DNA from: Arachis hypogaea
Lineage: Eukaryota; Streptophyta; Magnoliopsida; Fabales; Fabaceae
Assembly: GCF_003086295.3 (NCBI RefSeq)
Contig: NW_027255459.1
Location: 117,830-181,829 of the forward strand
Length of the DNA: 64,000 nucleotides
Direction of reading: 5' to 3'
This document shows positions 11,301-25,727 of the stretch, one piece after another. Positions within the stretch are counted from its first letter, which is position 1; each line of letters begins with the position of its first letter. A program made the position numbers and the translations under genes. The notes beneath the pieces were generated by a model, which was not told the origin of the DNA, searched no databases, and worked only from the letters and a program-made list of their open reading frames with translations.

Positions 11301-14300
11301 TCCCTAGAAAACTCAAGAAAATTCTAGAAAATCTCTAGAAAATCATAGAAAATCCTACAAAATCCCAGAAAACCCCTGGAAATCCCTAGAAAAACCTAGA
11401 AAACCCTTAGAAATCTCTAGAAAACCCTCATAAATCCCTAGAAAATCCTAATAAACCCAAGAAAATCCTCAAAAACCCTTGAAAATCTTAGAAAACTCAA
11501 GAAAACTCTAGAATAACCCTAGAAAATCCTAGAAAAACCCTCGAAAATCATAGAAAACCCTAAAAAACTCTTGAAAACTCTAGAAAACGCTAAAAAATCC
11601 ACAGAAAACCCTATAAATCCATAGAAAATTTTAGAAAACCCAAGAAAAAACTAGAAAATTTTAGAAAATCGTAGAAAACCATAAGAAATCCAAGAAAACC
11701 CTAGAAAATTCCAAGAAAAACCTAGAAAGCCCTAGAAAAATCCTAGAAAAACTTAGAAAATCCTTAGAAATCCCTAGAAACCCCTAGAAAACCCAAGAAA
11801 ACTCTAGAAAACCAAAGAAAACCGCCAGAAAACCCTAGAAAATCCTAGAAAAACCCTCAAAAAACATAGAAAACCCTAAAAACTCTCGAAAACCATAGAA
11901 AACCCAAAGAAAATTTTAGAAAACCCTAAAAATCTCTAGAAAAGCCTAGAAAATCCTAGAAAATCATAGAAGATCCTAGAAAACCCTAGAAAACCCGAGA
12001 AAACCCTAGAATATCCTACAAAAACACTAGAAAACCCTAGAAAATCCTAGAAAAACCCTTGAAAATCGTAGAAAACCTTAAAAAACTCTCGAAAATCCTA
12101 GAAAACCCTAAGAAAACCGTAGAAACTCCTATAAATTCGTAGAAAACGCTAGAAAAACCTAAAAAAACCTAGAAAATCCTAGAAAATCATAAAAAACCAT
12201 AAAAACCCTAGAATACTCCTAGAAAAACCTAGAAAACCCTCAGAAATACCTAGAAATCCCTAGAAAACCCAAGAAAATCCTAGAAAACCCTTGAAAATCC
12301 TAGAAAACCTTAGAAAACTCTAGAAAAACCCTAGAAATTCCTAGAAAACCCTTAGAAATTCCTAGAAAACCCAAGAAAACTCTAAAAAACACTAGAAAAC
12401 CCTAGAAAAACCACAGAAAACCCTAGAAAAACCCCAGAAAATCCTAGAAAACCCTAGAAAAAACCTTGAAAACTATAGAAAACCTAAGTAAATCCTAGAA
12501 AACCCTAAAAAACCCAAGAAAACCCCCAAAAAATCCTACAAAATCCTAGAAAAACCCTCAAAAACTATAGAAAACCCTAAAAAATTCTTGAGAACCCAAA
12601 GAAAATCTTAGAAAATCCTAGAAATCTCTAGAAAAGCCTAAAAAATCCTAGAAAACCCTAGAAAACTCCAGAAAATCCCTGAAAATCCCTAGAAAAACCT
12701 AGAGAATCCTAGAAAACCTAAGAAAACCCTAGAATATCCTAGAAAAACCCCAAAAAATCCTAGAAAATCCAAGAAAATCTTAGAAAAACCCTTAAAAATC
12801 GTAGAAAACCCTAAAAAATCCTCGAAAATCATAAAAAACCTAAGGAAACCCTAGAAAACCATCGAAAATCCTAGAAAATTGTAGAAAACCATAGAAAACC
12901 CGAGAAAACTCCTAAAAAACTTAGAAAACCCTAGAAAACTCTCAGAAATCCCTAGAAAACCCTAGCAAATCCTAAAAAACTCTCAAAATCCCTAGAAAAT
13001 CCTAAGAAAACCCTACGAAACTCAAGAAAAACCCTAGAAAACCCTAGAAAACTCCTAAAAAAATCAAGAAAACTCTCAGAAATCCCTAAAAAACCCTAAT
13101 AAACCCAAGAAAATCCTCAAAAACCCTTGAAAATCCTAGAAAACTCAAGAAAACCCTAGAAAAACCCTAGAAAACCTTAGAAAATCATAGAAAAACCCTC
13201 GAAAACCATAGAAAACCCTAAAAAACTCTCGAAAAATCTAGAAAACCCTAAAAAACCATAGAAAACCCTATAAATTTATAGAAAATCCTAGAAAACCCTA
13301 GAAAAAACCTAGAAAATCCTAAAAAATCGTAAAAAACCATAAAAAATCCAAGAAAACCCTAGAAAATTCCTAGAAAAACCTAGAAATCCCTAGAAAATCC
13401 TAGAAAACCCTAAAAAAACCCTAGAAAACTCTAGAAAAATCATAGTAAAACTTAGAAAACCCTAGAAACCCTTAGAAATCCCTAGAAAACCCTAGAAAAC
13501 ACAAGAAAATCCTAAAAAATCCTAGAAAACCCTAGAAAATCCTAGAAAACTCTTGAAAAACCATAGAAAACCCAAAAAAACTCTCGAAAACCATAGAAAA
13601 CCCAAAAAAACCTTCGAAAACCATAGAAAACCCTAAAAAACTCTCGAAAACCATAGAAAACCCTAAAAAACTCTCGAAAACTCTAGCAAACCCTAAGAAA
13701 ATCTTAGAAATCTCTAGAAAATCCTAGAAAGCCCTAGAAAAACCTAAAAAACTCTCGAAAACCCTAGAAAACCCTAAAAATCTCTAGAAAAGCTTAGAAA
13801 ATCATAGAAAATCCCTAGAAGATCCTAGAAAACCCTGAAAAACCCTAGAAAATCCCTGAAAATTCCTAGAAAAACCTAGAAAATCCGAGATAACCCTTAG
13901 ATATCCCTAGAAAACCCTAGAAAATCCAAGAAAACCCTAGAAAACCTTAAAATATCCTAGAAAAACCCTAGAAAATCCTAGAAAATCCTAGAAAAAGCCC
14001 TTGAAAACCGTAGAAAACCTAAAAATCCTCGAAAACCCTAGAAAACCCTAAGAAAACTATAGAAAACTCTATATATCCATAGAAAACCCCTAGAAAAACC
14101 TAGAAAAACCCTAGAAAATCCTAGAAAACCATAAAAAACCCTAGAACACCCTAGAAAACTCCTAGAAAAACCTAGAAAACCCTCAAAAATTCCTAGAAAA
14201 TACTAGAAAACCGAAGAAAATTCTAGAAAACCCTTGCAAATCCAAGAAAACCCTAGAAAATCATAGAAAAACCTTAGAAATCCCTAGAAAACTCTAAAAA

Positions 14301-16300
14301 ACCCAAGAAAACCCTAGAAAATCCTAGAAAGTCCTAGAAAAACCCTAGAAAATCCTAGAAAAACCCTCAAAAACCATAGAAAATCTTAAGAAAAACATAG
14401 AAAACCCTATAAATCCATAGAAAACCCTAGAAAACCCAAGAGAACTCCTAGAAAAACCTAGAAAACCCTAGAATACCCTCAAAAATCCCTAGAAAACCTA
14501 AGAAAATCCTAGAAAACCCTAGAAAATTCTAGAAAAACCCTTGAAAACCCTAGAAATCCCTAGAAAAACCCTAGAAATCATTAGAAAATACTAGAAAAAC
14601 ACTAAAAAACCTAGAAAATCCTAGAAAAATCCTAGAAAAACTTTAAAAACCATAAAAATCTTAAAAAATCCAAGAAAATCTTCGAAAATCCTTGAAAATC
14701 CTAGAAAACCCCTAGAAAACACTAGAAACACCTAGAAAAATCCTAGAAAAACTTAAAAAACCATGAAAAATCTTAAAAAAACCCAAGAAAATCTTCGAAA
14801 ATCCTTGAAAATCTTAGAAAATCCAAGAAAACCCTAGAAAACCTTAGAAAATCATAGAAAAACTCTCGAAAACCATAGAAACCCTAAAAACTCTCAAAAC
14901 CTCTAGAAAACCCTAAAAAACTATAGAAAACCCAAAAAAAAATATAGAAAATCCTAGAAAATCATAGAAAACCATAAAAAACCCTAGAAAACTCTAGAAA
15001 ACTCCTAGAAACCCTAGAAAACACTCAGAAATTGTTAGAAATACTAGAAAATCTAAGAAAATCCTAGAAAGACCCAAGAAAACCCTAGAAAAACTTAGAA
15101 AACTCTAGAAAACCCTTAGAAATCCCTAGAAAACCCTAGAAACCGTTAGAAAACCCTAGAAAACCCTCGAAAACTCTTGAAAACCATAGACAACCCTCGA
15201 AAACCCTAGAAAAACCCTAGAAAACCCTATAAAATCCTAGAAAAACCCTAGAAAACCCCCAGAAAACCCATAAAAATCCCTAGAAAAACCTAAAAAACTC
15301 TTAGAAATCTCTAGAAAATCCTAGAAAACTCAAGAAAACCGCAGAAAACCCTAGAAAATCCTAGAGAAATTCCAGACAACCCTAGAAAACTCCTAGAAAA
15401 ATCTAGAAAACCCTCAGAAATCCCTAGAAAACGCTAAAAAACCCTAGAAAATCCTCAAAATCCCTTGAAAATCCTAGAAAAACCAAGAAAAACCAAGAAA
15501 ACCCAAGAAAACCTTAGAAAATCCTAGAAAAACTCTCGAAAATCATAGAAAACTCTAAAAAACACTCGAAAACTCTAGAAAACCCTTAAAAAAACCATAA
15601 AAAAGCCTATAAATCCATAGAAAACCCTAGAAAAAACATAGAAAATCCTAGAAAATCCTTGAAAACCATAAAAAATCCTAGAAAACCCTAGAAAACTCCT
15701 AGAAAAACCTAGAAAACCCTAGAAATCCCTCAGAAATCCCTAGAAAATCCTAGAAAACCTAAGAAAACCTTAGAAAATCTCTAGAAAAACTTAGAAAATC
15801 CTAAAAAAGTGTAGAAAACCCGAGAAAATTTTAGAAAACCCTAGAAAATCCTAGAAAACCCTAGAAATCCCTCAGAAATCCCTAGAAAATCCTAAAAAAC
15901 CTAAGAAAACCCTAGAAAATCTCTTGAAAAACTTAGAAAATCCTAGAAAATCCTAAAAAAGTGTAGAAAACCATAGAAAATTTTAGAAAACCCTAGAAAA
16001 CTCCTAGAAAAACCTAGAAAACCCTCAGAAATCCCTAGAAAATCTTTAAAAACCCAAGAAAATCTTCGAAAATCCTTAAAAATCCTAGAAAACCCAAGAA
16101 AACCCTAGAAAACCTTAGAAAAACATAGAAAAACCCTCGAAAACCATAGAAAACCCTAAAAAACTCTCAAAAACTCTAGAAAATCCTAAAAAAACTATAG
16201 AAAACCCTATAAATCCATAGAAAACCCTAGAAAAACCTAGAAAATCCTAGGAAATTGTAGAAAACCATAAAAAACCTTAGAAAACCCTCAGAAATCCTTA

Positions 16301-19300
16301 GAAATCCTAGAAAATCCAAGAAAACCCTAAAAAGTCCTAGAAAAACCCTAGAAAACCCTAGAAAACCCCAAGAAAACCCTAGAATATCCTAGAAAAACCC
16401 TCAAAAACGATAGAAAGTCCTAAAAAACTCTCGAAAACCCTAGAAACCCAAAGAAAATCTTAAAAAATCCTAGAAATCTCTAGAAAAGCTTAGAAAATCC
16501 CTAGAAAATCCTAGAAAACCCTAGAAAACCATGCAAAACCGCAGAAAATCCCTGGAAATCCCTAGAAAAACCTAGAAAATCCGAGATAACCCTTAGAAAT
16601 CTCTAGAAAACCCTAGAAAACCCAATAAAACCCTAGAAAACCTTAGAATATGCTAGAAAAACCCTAGAAAATCCTAAAAAAACTCTTGAAAACCGTAGAA
16701 AACCCTAAAAACCCTCGAAAACACTAGAAAACCCTAAGAAAACTATAGAAAACCCGATAAATCCATAGAAAACCCTAGAAAAACCCAAGAAAATCCTAGA
16801 AAATCCTAGAAAATCATAAAAAACCCTAGAAGACCCTAGAAAACTCCTAGAAAAACCTAGAAAACCCTCATAAATCCCTAGAAAACACTAGAAAACCCAA
16901 GAAAATTCTGGAAAACCCTAAAAAATTCTAGAAAACCCTAGAAAACACTAGAAAAGCCTTAGAAATCCCTAGAAAACTCTAAAAAACCCAAGAAAACCCT
17001 ATAAAATCCTAGAAAACCCTAGAAAAACCCTAGAAAATCCTAGAAAAACCTAGAAAAACTTAGAAAAACATAAAAAACCCTAAGAAAAACATAGAAAACC
17101 CAATAACTTCAATGAAAATCCTAGAAAATCCTAAAAAATCGTAGAAAACCATAGAAAACCCTAGAAAACCCAAAAAAAACTCCTAGAAAAACCTAGAAAA
17201 TCCTAAAATACCCTCAGAAATCCCTAGAAAATCCAAGAAAATCCTAGAAAACCCTAGAAAATCCTAGAAAAACCCTCAAAAACCATAGAAAACCCTAAAA
17301 ACCATCGAAAACCCTAGAAAACCCTAGAAAAAATATTAGAAAAACCCTAAAAAATCCTAAAAAAATCCTAGAAAACCTCAGAAAATCCTAGAAAACACTT
17401 AGAAATCCCTAGAAAACTGTATAAAACCCAAAAAAACCTAGAGAATCCTAGAAAACCCAAGAAAATCCAAGAAAGTCCTAGAAAATCCTAGAAAACTCTT
17501 GAAAACCATAGAAAACCCAAAAAAAAACTCTCGAAAACCATAGAAAACCCTAAAAAACCTTCGAAAACCGTAGAAAACCCTAAAAAACTCTGGAAAACCA
17601 TAGAAAACCCTAAAAAACTCTCGAAAACTCTAGCAAACCCTAAGAAAATCTTAGAAATCTCTAGAAAATCCTAGAAAGCCCTAGAAAACCCTAAAAAACT
17701 CTCGAAAACCCTAGAAAACCCTAAAAATCTCTAGAAAAGCTTAGAAAATCCTAGAAAATCTCTAGAAAATCCTAAAAAACACTGAAAACCCCTAGAAAAT
17801 CTCTTGAAATCCCTAGAAAAACCTAGAAAATCCGAGATAACCCTTAGATATCCCTAGAAAACCCTAGAAAATCCAAGAAAACCCTAGAAAACCTTAGAAA
17901 ATCCTAGAAAGACCCCTTGAAAACCGTAGAAAACCTAAAAATCCTCGAAAACCCTAAGAAAACTATAGAAAACTCTATATATCCATAGAAAACCCCTAGA
18001 AAAACCTAGAAAAACCCTAAAAAATCCTAGAAAACCATAAAAAATCCTAGAAGACCCTAGAAAACTCCTAGAAAAACCTAGAAAACCCTCATAAATCCCT
18101 AGAAAACACTAGAAAACCCAAGAAAATTCTAAAAAACCCTTGAAAATCCAAGAAAACCCTAGAAAAACCTTAGAAATCCCTAGAAAACTCTAAAATACCC
18201 AAGAAAACCCTAGAAAATCCTAGAAAAACCTTAGAAAATACTAGAAAACCCCTCAAAAACCATAGAAAATCCTAAGAAAAATATAGAAAACCCTATAAAT
18301 CCATAGAAAACCCTAGAAAATCCTTGAAAGATCCAAAAAAATCCTAGAAAATCGTAGAAAACCATAGAAAAACCTAAAAAACCCAAGAGAACTCCTAGAA
18401 AAACCTAGAAAACCCTAGAATATTCTCAAAAATCCCTAGAAAACCTAAGAAAATACTAAAAAACCCTAGAAAATCCTAGAAAGACCCTTGAAAACCTTAG
18501 AAATCCCTAGAAAAACCTTAGAAATCATTAGAAAATACTAGAAAAACCCTTAAAAACCCTCGAAAACCCTAGAAAAACCCTAAAAACCCTAGAAAATCCT
18601 AGAAAAACCCTAGAAAAACTTTAAAAACCATAGAAAATCTTAAAAAACCCAAGAAAATCTTCGAAAATCCTTGAAAATCCTAGAAAACCCCTAGAAAACA
18701 CTAGAAACACCTAGAAAAATCCTAGAAAAACTTAAAAAACCATGGAAAATCTTAAAAAATCCCAAGAAAATCTTCGAAAATCCTTGAAAATCCTAGAAAA
18801 TCCAAGAAAACCATAGAAAAACCCTAGAAACCCTTAGAAAATCATAGAAAAACTCTCGAAAACCATAGAAAACCCTAAAAAACTCTCAAAAACTCTAGAA
18901 AACCCTAAAAAAACTATAGAAAACCCTAGAAAACCCTAAAAAAATCTAGAAAATCTTAGAAAATCATAGAAAACAATAAAAGACCCTAGAAAACTCCTAG
19001 AAACCCTAGAAAACACTCAGAAATCGTTAGAAATCCTAGAAAATCTAAGAAAATCCTAGAAAGACCCAAGAAAACCCTAGAAAAACCCTAGAAAAACTTG
19101 GAAAACTCTAGAAAACCCTTATAAATCCCTAGAAAAACCCCAGAAAACCCTAGAAAACCCTCGAAAACTCTTGAAAACCATAGATAACTCTCGAAAACCC
19201 TAGAAAAACTCTAGAAAACCTTATAAAATCCTAGAAAACCCTAGAAAACCCCCAGAAAACCCATGAAAATCCCTAGAAAAACCTAAAAAACCCTTAGAAA

Positions 19301-21019
19301 TCTCTAGAAAATCCTAGAAAACTCAAGAAAACCACAGAAAACCCTAGAAAATCCTAGAAAAATCCCAGAAAACCCTAGAAAACTCCTAGAAAAATCTAGA
19401 AAACCCTCAGAAATCCCTAGAAAACGATAAAAAACTCTAGAAAATCCTCAAAATCCCTTGAAAATCCTAGAAAAACCAAGAAAACCCTAGAAAACCTTAG
19501 AAAATCCTAGTAAACCTAGAAAACCCTAGAAAACCTTAGAAAATCCTAGAAAACCAAGAAAACCCTAGAAAACCTTTGAAAATCCTAGAAAATCCTAGAA
19601 AACCCTAGAAAACTCCTAGAAAAACCTAGAAATCCCTCAGAAATCCCTAGAAAATCCTAGAAAACCTAAGAAAACCCTAGAAAATCTCTAGAAAAACTTA
19701 GAAAATCCTAAAAAAGTGTAGAAAACCATAGAAAATTTTAGAAAACCCTAGAAAACTCCTAGAAAAACCTAGAAAACCCTCAGAAATCCCTATAAATCTT
19801 TAAAAACCCAAGAAAATCTTCGAAAATCCTTAAAAATCCTAGAAAACCCAAGAAAACCCTAGAAAACCTTAGAAAATCATAGAAAAACCCTCGAAAACCA
19901 TAGAAAATCCTAAAAAACTCTCAAAAACTCTAGAAAACCCTAAAAAAACTATAGAAAACCCTATAAATCCATAGAAAACCCTAGAAAAACCTAGAAAATT
20001 GTAGAAAACCATAAAAAACCGTAGAAAACCCTAGAAAACTCCTAGAAAAACCTAGAAAACCATCAGAAATCTTTAAAAATCCTACAAAATCCAAGAAAAT
20101 CCTAAAAAATTATAGAAAAACCCTAGAAAATCCTAGAAAACCCCAAGAAAACCCTAGAATATCCTAGAAAAACCCTCAAAAACCATAGAAAATCCTAAAA
20201 AACTCTCGAAAACCCTAGAAACCCAAAGAAAATCTTAGAAAACCCTAGAAATCTCTAGAAAAGCTTAGAAAATCCTAGAAAATCCCTAGAAAATCCTAGA
20301 AAATTCTAGAAAACCCTGCAAAACCGCAGAAATTCCCTGAAAATCCCTAGAAAAACCTAGAAAATCCGAGATAACCCTTAGAAATCTCTAGAAAACCTAA
20401 GAAAACCCTAGAAAACCTTAGAATATGCTAGAAAAACCCTAGAAAATCCTAAAAAAACCTCTTAAAAATCGTAGAAAACCCTAAAAACCCTCGAAAACAC
20501 TAGAAAACCCTAAGAAAACTATAGAAAACCCTATAAATCCATAGAAAACCCTAGAAAAACCTAGAAAAACCCAAGAAAGTCCTAGAAAATCCTAGAAAAC
20601 CATAAAAAAACCCTAGAAGACCCTAGAAAACTCCTAGAAAAACCTAGAAAACCCTCATAAATCCCTAGAAAACATTAGAAAATCCAAGAAAATTCTGGAA
20701 AACCCTTAAAAATCCTAGAAAACCCTAGAAAATACTAGAAAAGCCTTAGAAATCCCTAGAAAACTCTAAAAAACCCAAGAAAACCCTAGAAAACCCTAGA
20801 AAACCCAAGAAACCCCTAAAAAAACCCTAGAAAATCCTAGAAAAACTTAGAAAAACATACAAAACCCTAAGAAAAACATAGAAAACCCAATAAATTCAAT
20901 GAAAATCCTAGAAAATTCTAGAAAATCGTAGAAAAACCCTAGAAAATCCTAGAAAATCGTAGAAAACCATAGAAAACCCTAGAAAACCCAAAAAAACTAG
21001 AAAACCCTAGAAAATCCTA
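16301..21019 (+). repeat. 4.72-kb tandem segmental duplication, copy 1
   Basis: From about 16,301 the sequence is repeated 4,719 bp downstream essentially base for base. Idiosyncratic variants such as acgatagaaagtcc, ccaataacttcaatg and tagataactctcg are shared. The segment holds landmarks A (16,581), B (17,832) and A (20,366). It is longer than one standard unit because it contains two A-bearing partial units, and A-to-A across the junction (20,366 to 21,300) is only 934 bp. This is the signature of an out-of-register exchange. Its end lies at about 20,998-21,019, in the patch cccaaaaaaactagaaaacc. Confidence 0.9.
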
Positions 21020-24000
21020 GAAATCCTAGAAAATCCAAGAAAACCCTAAAAAGTCCTAGAAAAACCCTAGAAAACCCTAGAAAACCCCAAGAAAACCCTA
21101 GAATATCCTAGAAAAACCCTCAAAAACGATAGAAAGTCCTAAAAAACTCTCGAAAACCCTAGAAACCCAAAGAAAATCTTAAAAAATCCTAGAAATCTCT
21201 AGAAAAGCTTAGAAAATCCCTAGAAAATCCTAGAAAACCCTAGAAAACCATGCAAAACCGCAGAAAATCCCTGGAAATCCCTAGAAAAACCTAGAAAATC
21301 CGAGATAACCCTTAGAAATCTCTAGAAAACCCTAGAAAACCCAATAAAACCCTAGAAAACCTTAGAATATGCTAGAAAAACCCTAGAAAATCCTAAAAAA
21401 ACTCTTGAAAACCGTAGAAAACCCTAAAAACCCTCGAAAACACTAGAAAACCCTAAGAAAACTATAGAAAACCCGATAAATCCATAGAAAACCCTAGAAA
21501 AACCCAAGAAAATCCTAGAAAATCCTAGAAAATCATAAAAAACCCTAGAAGACCCTAGAAAACTCCTAGAAAAACCTAGAAAACCCTCATAAATCCCTAG
21601 AAAACACTAGAAAACCCAAGAAAATTCTGGAAAACCCTAAAAAATTCTAGAAAACCCTAGAAAACACTAGAAAAGCCTTAGAAATCCCTAGAAAACTCTA
21701 AAAAACCCAAGAAAACCCTATAAAATCCTAGAAAACCCTAGAAAAACCCTAGAAAATCCTAGAAAAACCTAGAAAAACTTAGAAAAACATAAAAAACCCT
21801 AAGAAAAACATAGAAAACCCAATAACTTCAATGAAAATCCTAGAAAATCCTAAAAAATCGTAGAAAACCATAGAAAACCCTAGAAAACCCAAAAAAAACT
21901 CCTAGAAAAACCTAGAAAATCCTAAAATACCCTCAGAAATCCCTAGAAAATCCAAGAAAATCCTAGAAAACCCTAGAAAATCCTAGAAAAACCCTCAAAA
22001 ACCATAGAAAACCCTAAAAACCATCGAAAACCCTAGAAAACCCTAGAAAAAATATTAGAAAAACCCTAAAAAATCCTAAAAAAATCCTAGAAAACCTCAG
22101 AAAATCCTAGAAAACACTTAGAAATCCCTAGAAAACTGTATAAAACCCAAAAAAACCTAGAGAATCCTAGAAAACCCAAGAAAATCCAAGAAAGTCCTAG
22201 AAAATCCTAGAAAACTCTTGAAAACCATAGAAAACCCAAAAAAAAACTCTCGAAAACCATAGAAAACCCTAAAAAACCTTCGAAAACCGTAGAAAACCCT
22301 AAAAAACTCTGGAAAACCATAGAAAACCCTAAAAAACTCTCGAAAACTCTAGCAAACCCTAAGAAAATCTTAGAAATCTCTAGAAAATCCTAGAAAGCCC
22401 TAGAAAACCCTAAAAAACTCTCGAAAACCCTAGAAAACCCTAAAAATCTCTAGAAAAGCTTAGAAAATCCTAGAAAATCTCTAGAAAATCCTAAAAAACA
22501 CTGAAAACCCCTAGAAAATCTCTTGAAATCCCTAGAAAAACCTAGAAAATCCGAGATAACCCTTAGATATCCCTAGAAAACCCTAGAAAATCCAAGAAAA
22601 CCCTAGAAAACCTTAGAAAATCCTAGAAAGACCCCTTGAAAACCGTAGAAAACCTAAAAATCCTCGAAAACCCTAAGAAAACTATAGAAAACTCTATATA
22701 TCCATAGAAAACCCCTAGAAAAACCTAGAAAAACCCTAAAAAATCCTAGAAAACCATAAAAAATCCTAGAAGACCCTAGAAAACTCCTAGAAAAACCTAG
22801 AAAACCCTCATAAATCCCTAGAAAACACTAGAAAACCCAAGAAAATTCTAAAAAACCCTTGAAAATCCAAGAAAACCCTAGAAAAACCTTAGAAATCCCT
22901 AGAAAACTCTAAAATACCCAAGAAAACCCTAGAAAATCCTAGAAAAACCTTAGAAAATACTAGAAAACCCCTCAAAAACCATAGAAAATCCTAAGAAAAA
23001 TATAGAAAACCCTATAAATCCATAGAAAACCCTAGAAAATCCTTGAAAGATCCAAAAAAATCCTAGAAAATCGTAGAAAACCATAGAAAAACCTAAAAAA
23101 CCCAAGAGAACTCCTAGAAAAACCTAGAAAACCCTAGAATATTCTCAAAAATCCCTAGAAAACCTAAGAAAATACTAAAAAACCCTAGAAAATCCTAGAA
23201 AGACCCTTGAAAACCTTAGAAATCCCTAGAAAAACCTTAGAAATCATTAGAAAATACTAGAAAAACCCTTAAAAACCCTCGAAAACCCTAGAAAAACCCT
23301 AAAAACCCTAGAAAATCCTAGAAAAACCCTAGAAAAACTTTAAAAACCATAGAAAATCTTAAAAAACCCAAGAAAATCTTCGAAAATCCTTGAAAATCCT
23401 AGAAAACCCCTAGAAAACACTAGAAACACCTAGAAAAATCCTAGAAAAACTTAAAAAACCATGGAAAATCTTAAAAAATCCCAAGAAAATCTTCGAAAAT
23501 CCTTGAAAATCCTAGAAAATCCAAGAAAACCATAGAAAAACCCTAGAAACCCTTAGAAAATCATAGAAAAACTCTCGAAAACCATAGAAAACCCTAAAAA
23601 ACTCTCAAAAACTCTAGAAAACCCTAAAAAAACTATAGAAAACCCTAGAAAACCCTAAAAAAATCTAGAAAATCTTAGAAAATCATAGAAAACAATAAAA
23701 GACCCTAGAAAACTCCTAGAAACCCTAGAAAACACTCAGAAATCGTTAGAAATCCTAGAAAATCTAAGAAAATCCTAGAAAGACCCAAGAAAACCCTAGA
23801 AAAACCCTAGAAAAACTTGGAAAACTCTAGAAAACCCTTATAAATCCCTAGAAAAACCCCAGAAAACCCTAGAAAACCCTCGAAAACTCTTGAAAACCAT
23901 AGATAACTCTCGAAACCCTAGAAAAACTCTAGAAAACCTTATAAAATCCTAGAAAACCCTAGAAAACCCCAGAAAACCCATGAAAATCCCTAGAAAAACC

Positions 24001-25727
24001 TAAAAAACCCTTAGAAATCTCTAGAAAATCCTAGAAAACTCAAGAAAACCACAGAAAACCCTAGAAAATCCTAGAAAAATCCCAGAAAACCCTAGAAAAC
24101 TCCTAGAAAAATCTAGAAAACCCTCAGAAATCCCTAGAAAACGATAAAAAACTCTAGAAAATCCTCAAAATCCCTTGAAAATCCTAGAAAAACCAAGAAA
24201 ACCCTAGAAAACCTTAGAAAATCCTAGTAAACCTAGAAAACCCTAGAAAACCTTAGAAAATCCTAGAAAACCAAGAAAACCCTAGAAAACCTTTGAAAAT
24301 CCTAGAAAATCCTAGAAAACCCTAGAAAACTCCTAGAAAAACCTAGAAATCCCTCAGAAATCCCTAGAAAATCCTAGAAAACCTAAGAAAACCCTAGAAA
24401 ATCTCTAGAAAAACTTAGAAAATCCTAGAAAATCCTAAAAAAGTGTAGAAAACCATAGAAAATTTTAGAAAACCCTAGAAAACTCCTAGAAAAACCTAGA
24501 AAACCCTCAGAAATCCCTATAAATCTTTAAAAACCCAAGAAAATCTTCGAAAATCCTTAAAAATCCTAGAAAACCCAAGAAAACCCTAGAAAACCTTAGA
24601 AAATCATAGAAAAACCCTCGAAAACCATAGAAAATCCTAAAAAACTCTCAAAAACTCTAGAAAACCCTAAAAAAACTATAGAAAACCCTATAAATCCATA
24701 GAAAACCCTAGAAAAACCTAGAAAATTGTAGAAAACCATAAAAAACCGTAGAAAACCCTAGAAAACTCCTAGAAAAACCTAGAAAACCATCAGAAATCTT
24801 TAAAAATCCTACAAAATCCAAGAAAATCCTAAAAAATTATAGAAAAACCCTAGAAAATCCTAGAAAACCCCAAGAAAACCCTAGAATATCCTAGAAAAAC
24901 CCTCAAAAACCATAGAAAATCCTAAAAAACTCTCGAAAACCCTAGAAACCCAAAGAAAATCTTAGAAAACCCTAGAAATCTCTAGAAAAGCTTAGAAAAT
25001 CCTAGAAAATCCCTAGAAAATCCTAGAAAATTCTAGAAAACCCTGCAAAACCGCAGAAATTCCCTGAAAATCCCTAGAAAAACCTAGAAAATCCGAGATA
25101 ACCCTTAGAAATCTCTAGAAAACCTAAGAAAACCCTAGAAAACCTTAGAATATGCTAGAAAAACCCTAGAAAATCCTAAAAAAACCTCTTAAAAATCGTA
25201 GAAAACCCTAAAAACCCTCGAAAACACTAGAAAACCCTAAGAAAACTATAGAAAACCCTATAAATCCATAGAAAACCCTAGAAAAACCTAGAAAAACCCA
25301 AGAAAGTCCTAGAAAATCCTAGAAAACCATAAAAAAACCCTAGAAGACCCTAGAAAACTCCTAGAAAAACCTAGAAAACCCTCATAAATCCCTAGAAAAC
25401 ATTAGAAAATCCAAGAAAATTCTGGAAAACCCTTAAAAATCCTAGAAAACCCTAGAAAATACTAGAAAAGCCTTAGAAATCCCTAGAAAACTCTAAAAAA
25501 CCCAAGAAAACCCTAGAAAACCCTAGAAAACCCAAGAAACCCCTAAAAAAACCCTAGAAAATCCTAGAAAAACTTAGAAAAACATACAAAACCCTAAGAA
25601 AAACATAGAAAACCCAATAAATTCAATGAAAATCCTAGAAAATTCTAGAAAATCGTAGAAAAACCCTAGAAAATCCTAGAAAATCGTAGAAAACCATAGA
25701 AAACCCTAGAAAACCCAAAAAAACTCC
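21020..25727 (+). repeat. 4.72-kb tandem segmental duplication, copy 2
   Basis: Near-identical copy of 16,301-21,0xx. I found three differences: a 1-bp loss near 23,915, a 1-bp loss in a C-run near 23,967, and a 10-bp gain of exactly one satellite unit near 24,420-24,430. The offset moves from 4,719 to 4,717 and then 4,727, which matches those indels. I saw no substitutions in the parts compared. Homology ends near 25,727, where copy 2 continues with tcctagaaaaacctag while copy 1 runs into the junction. The duplication is either very recent or an assembly artefact. Confidence 0.9.

Larger units (their letters stand above)
6304..13560 (+). repeat. Telomere-like 10-bp satellite array, heterogeneous left-central segment
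   Basis: This stretch has the same 10-bp unit and orientation as the first segment, but its higher-order order is mixed. Two internal relationships are visible. A ~1.41-kb repeat links about 6330-6870 with 7745-8300; the landmark aaaccatataaatccat lies at 6561 and 7980, and aagaaagtcactag at 6771 and 8179. A ~4.56-4.58-kb repeat links about 6850-7750 with 11,400-12,350; tcctaataaacccaag lies at 6891 and 11,446, and gatcctagaaaaccctag at 7391 and 11,972. The first type A landmark of the central zone (ccgagataacccttagaaat) appears at 10,814. No gene, RNA gene or mobile element is visible. Confidence 0.9.

Noticed and set aside
16301..25727. Treating the whole array as an assembly artefact
   Set aside because: Only the 4.72-kb pair is close enough to identical to raise that doubt. 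The other units differ by many substitutions and indels, which an assembler would not invent.
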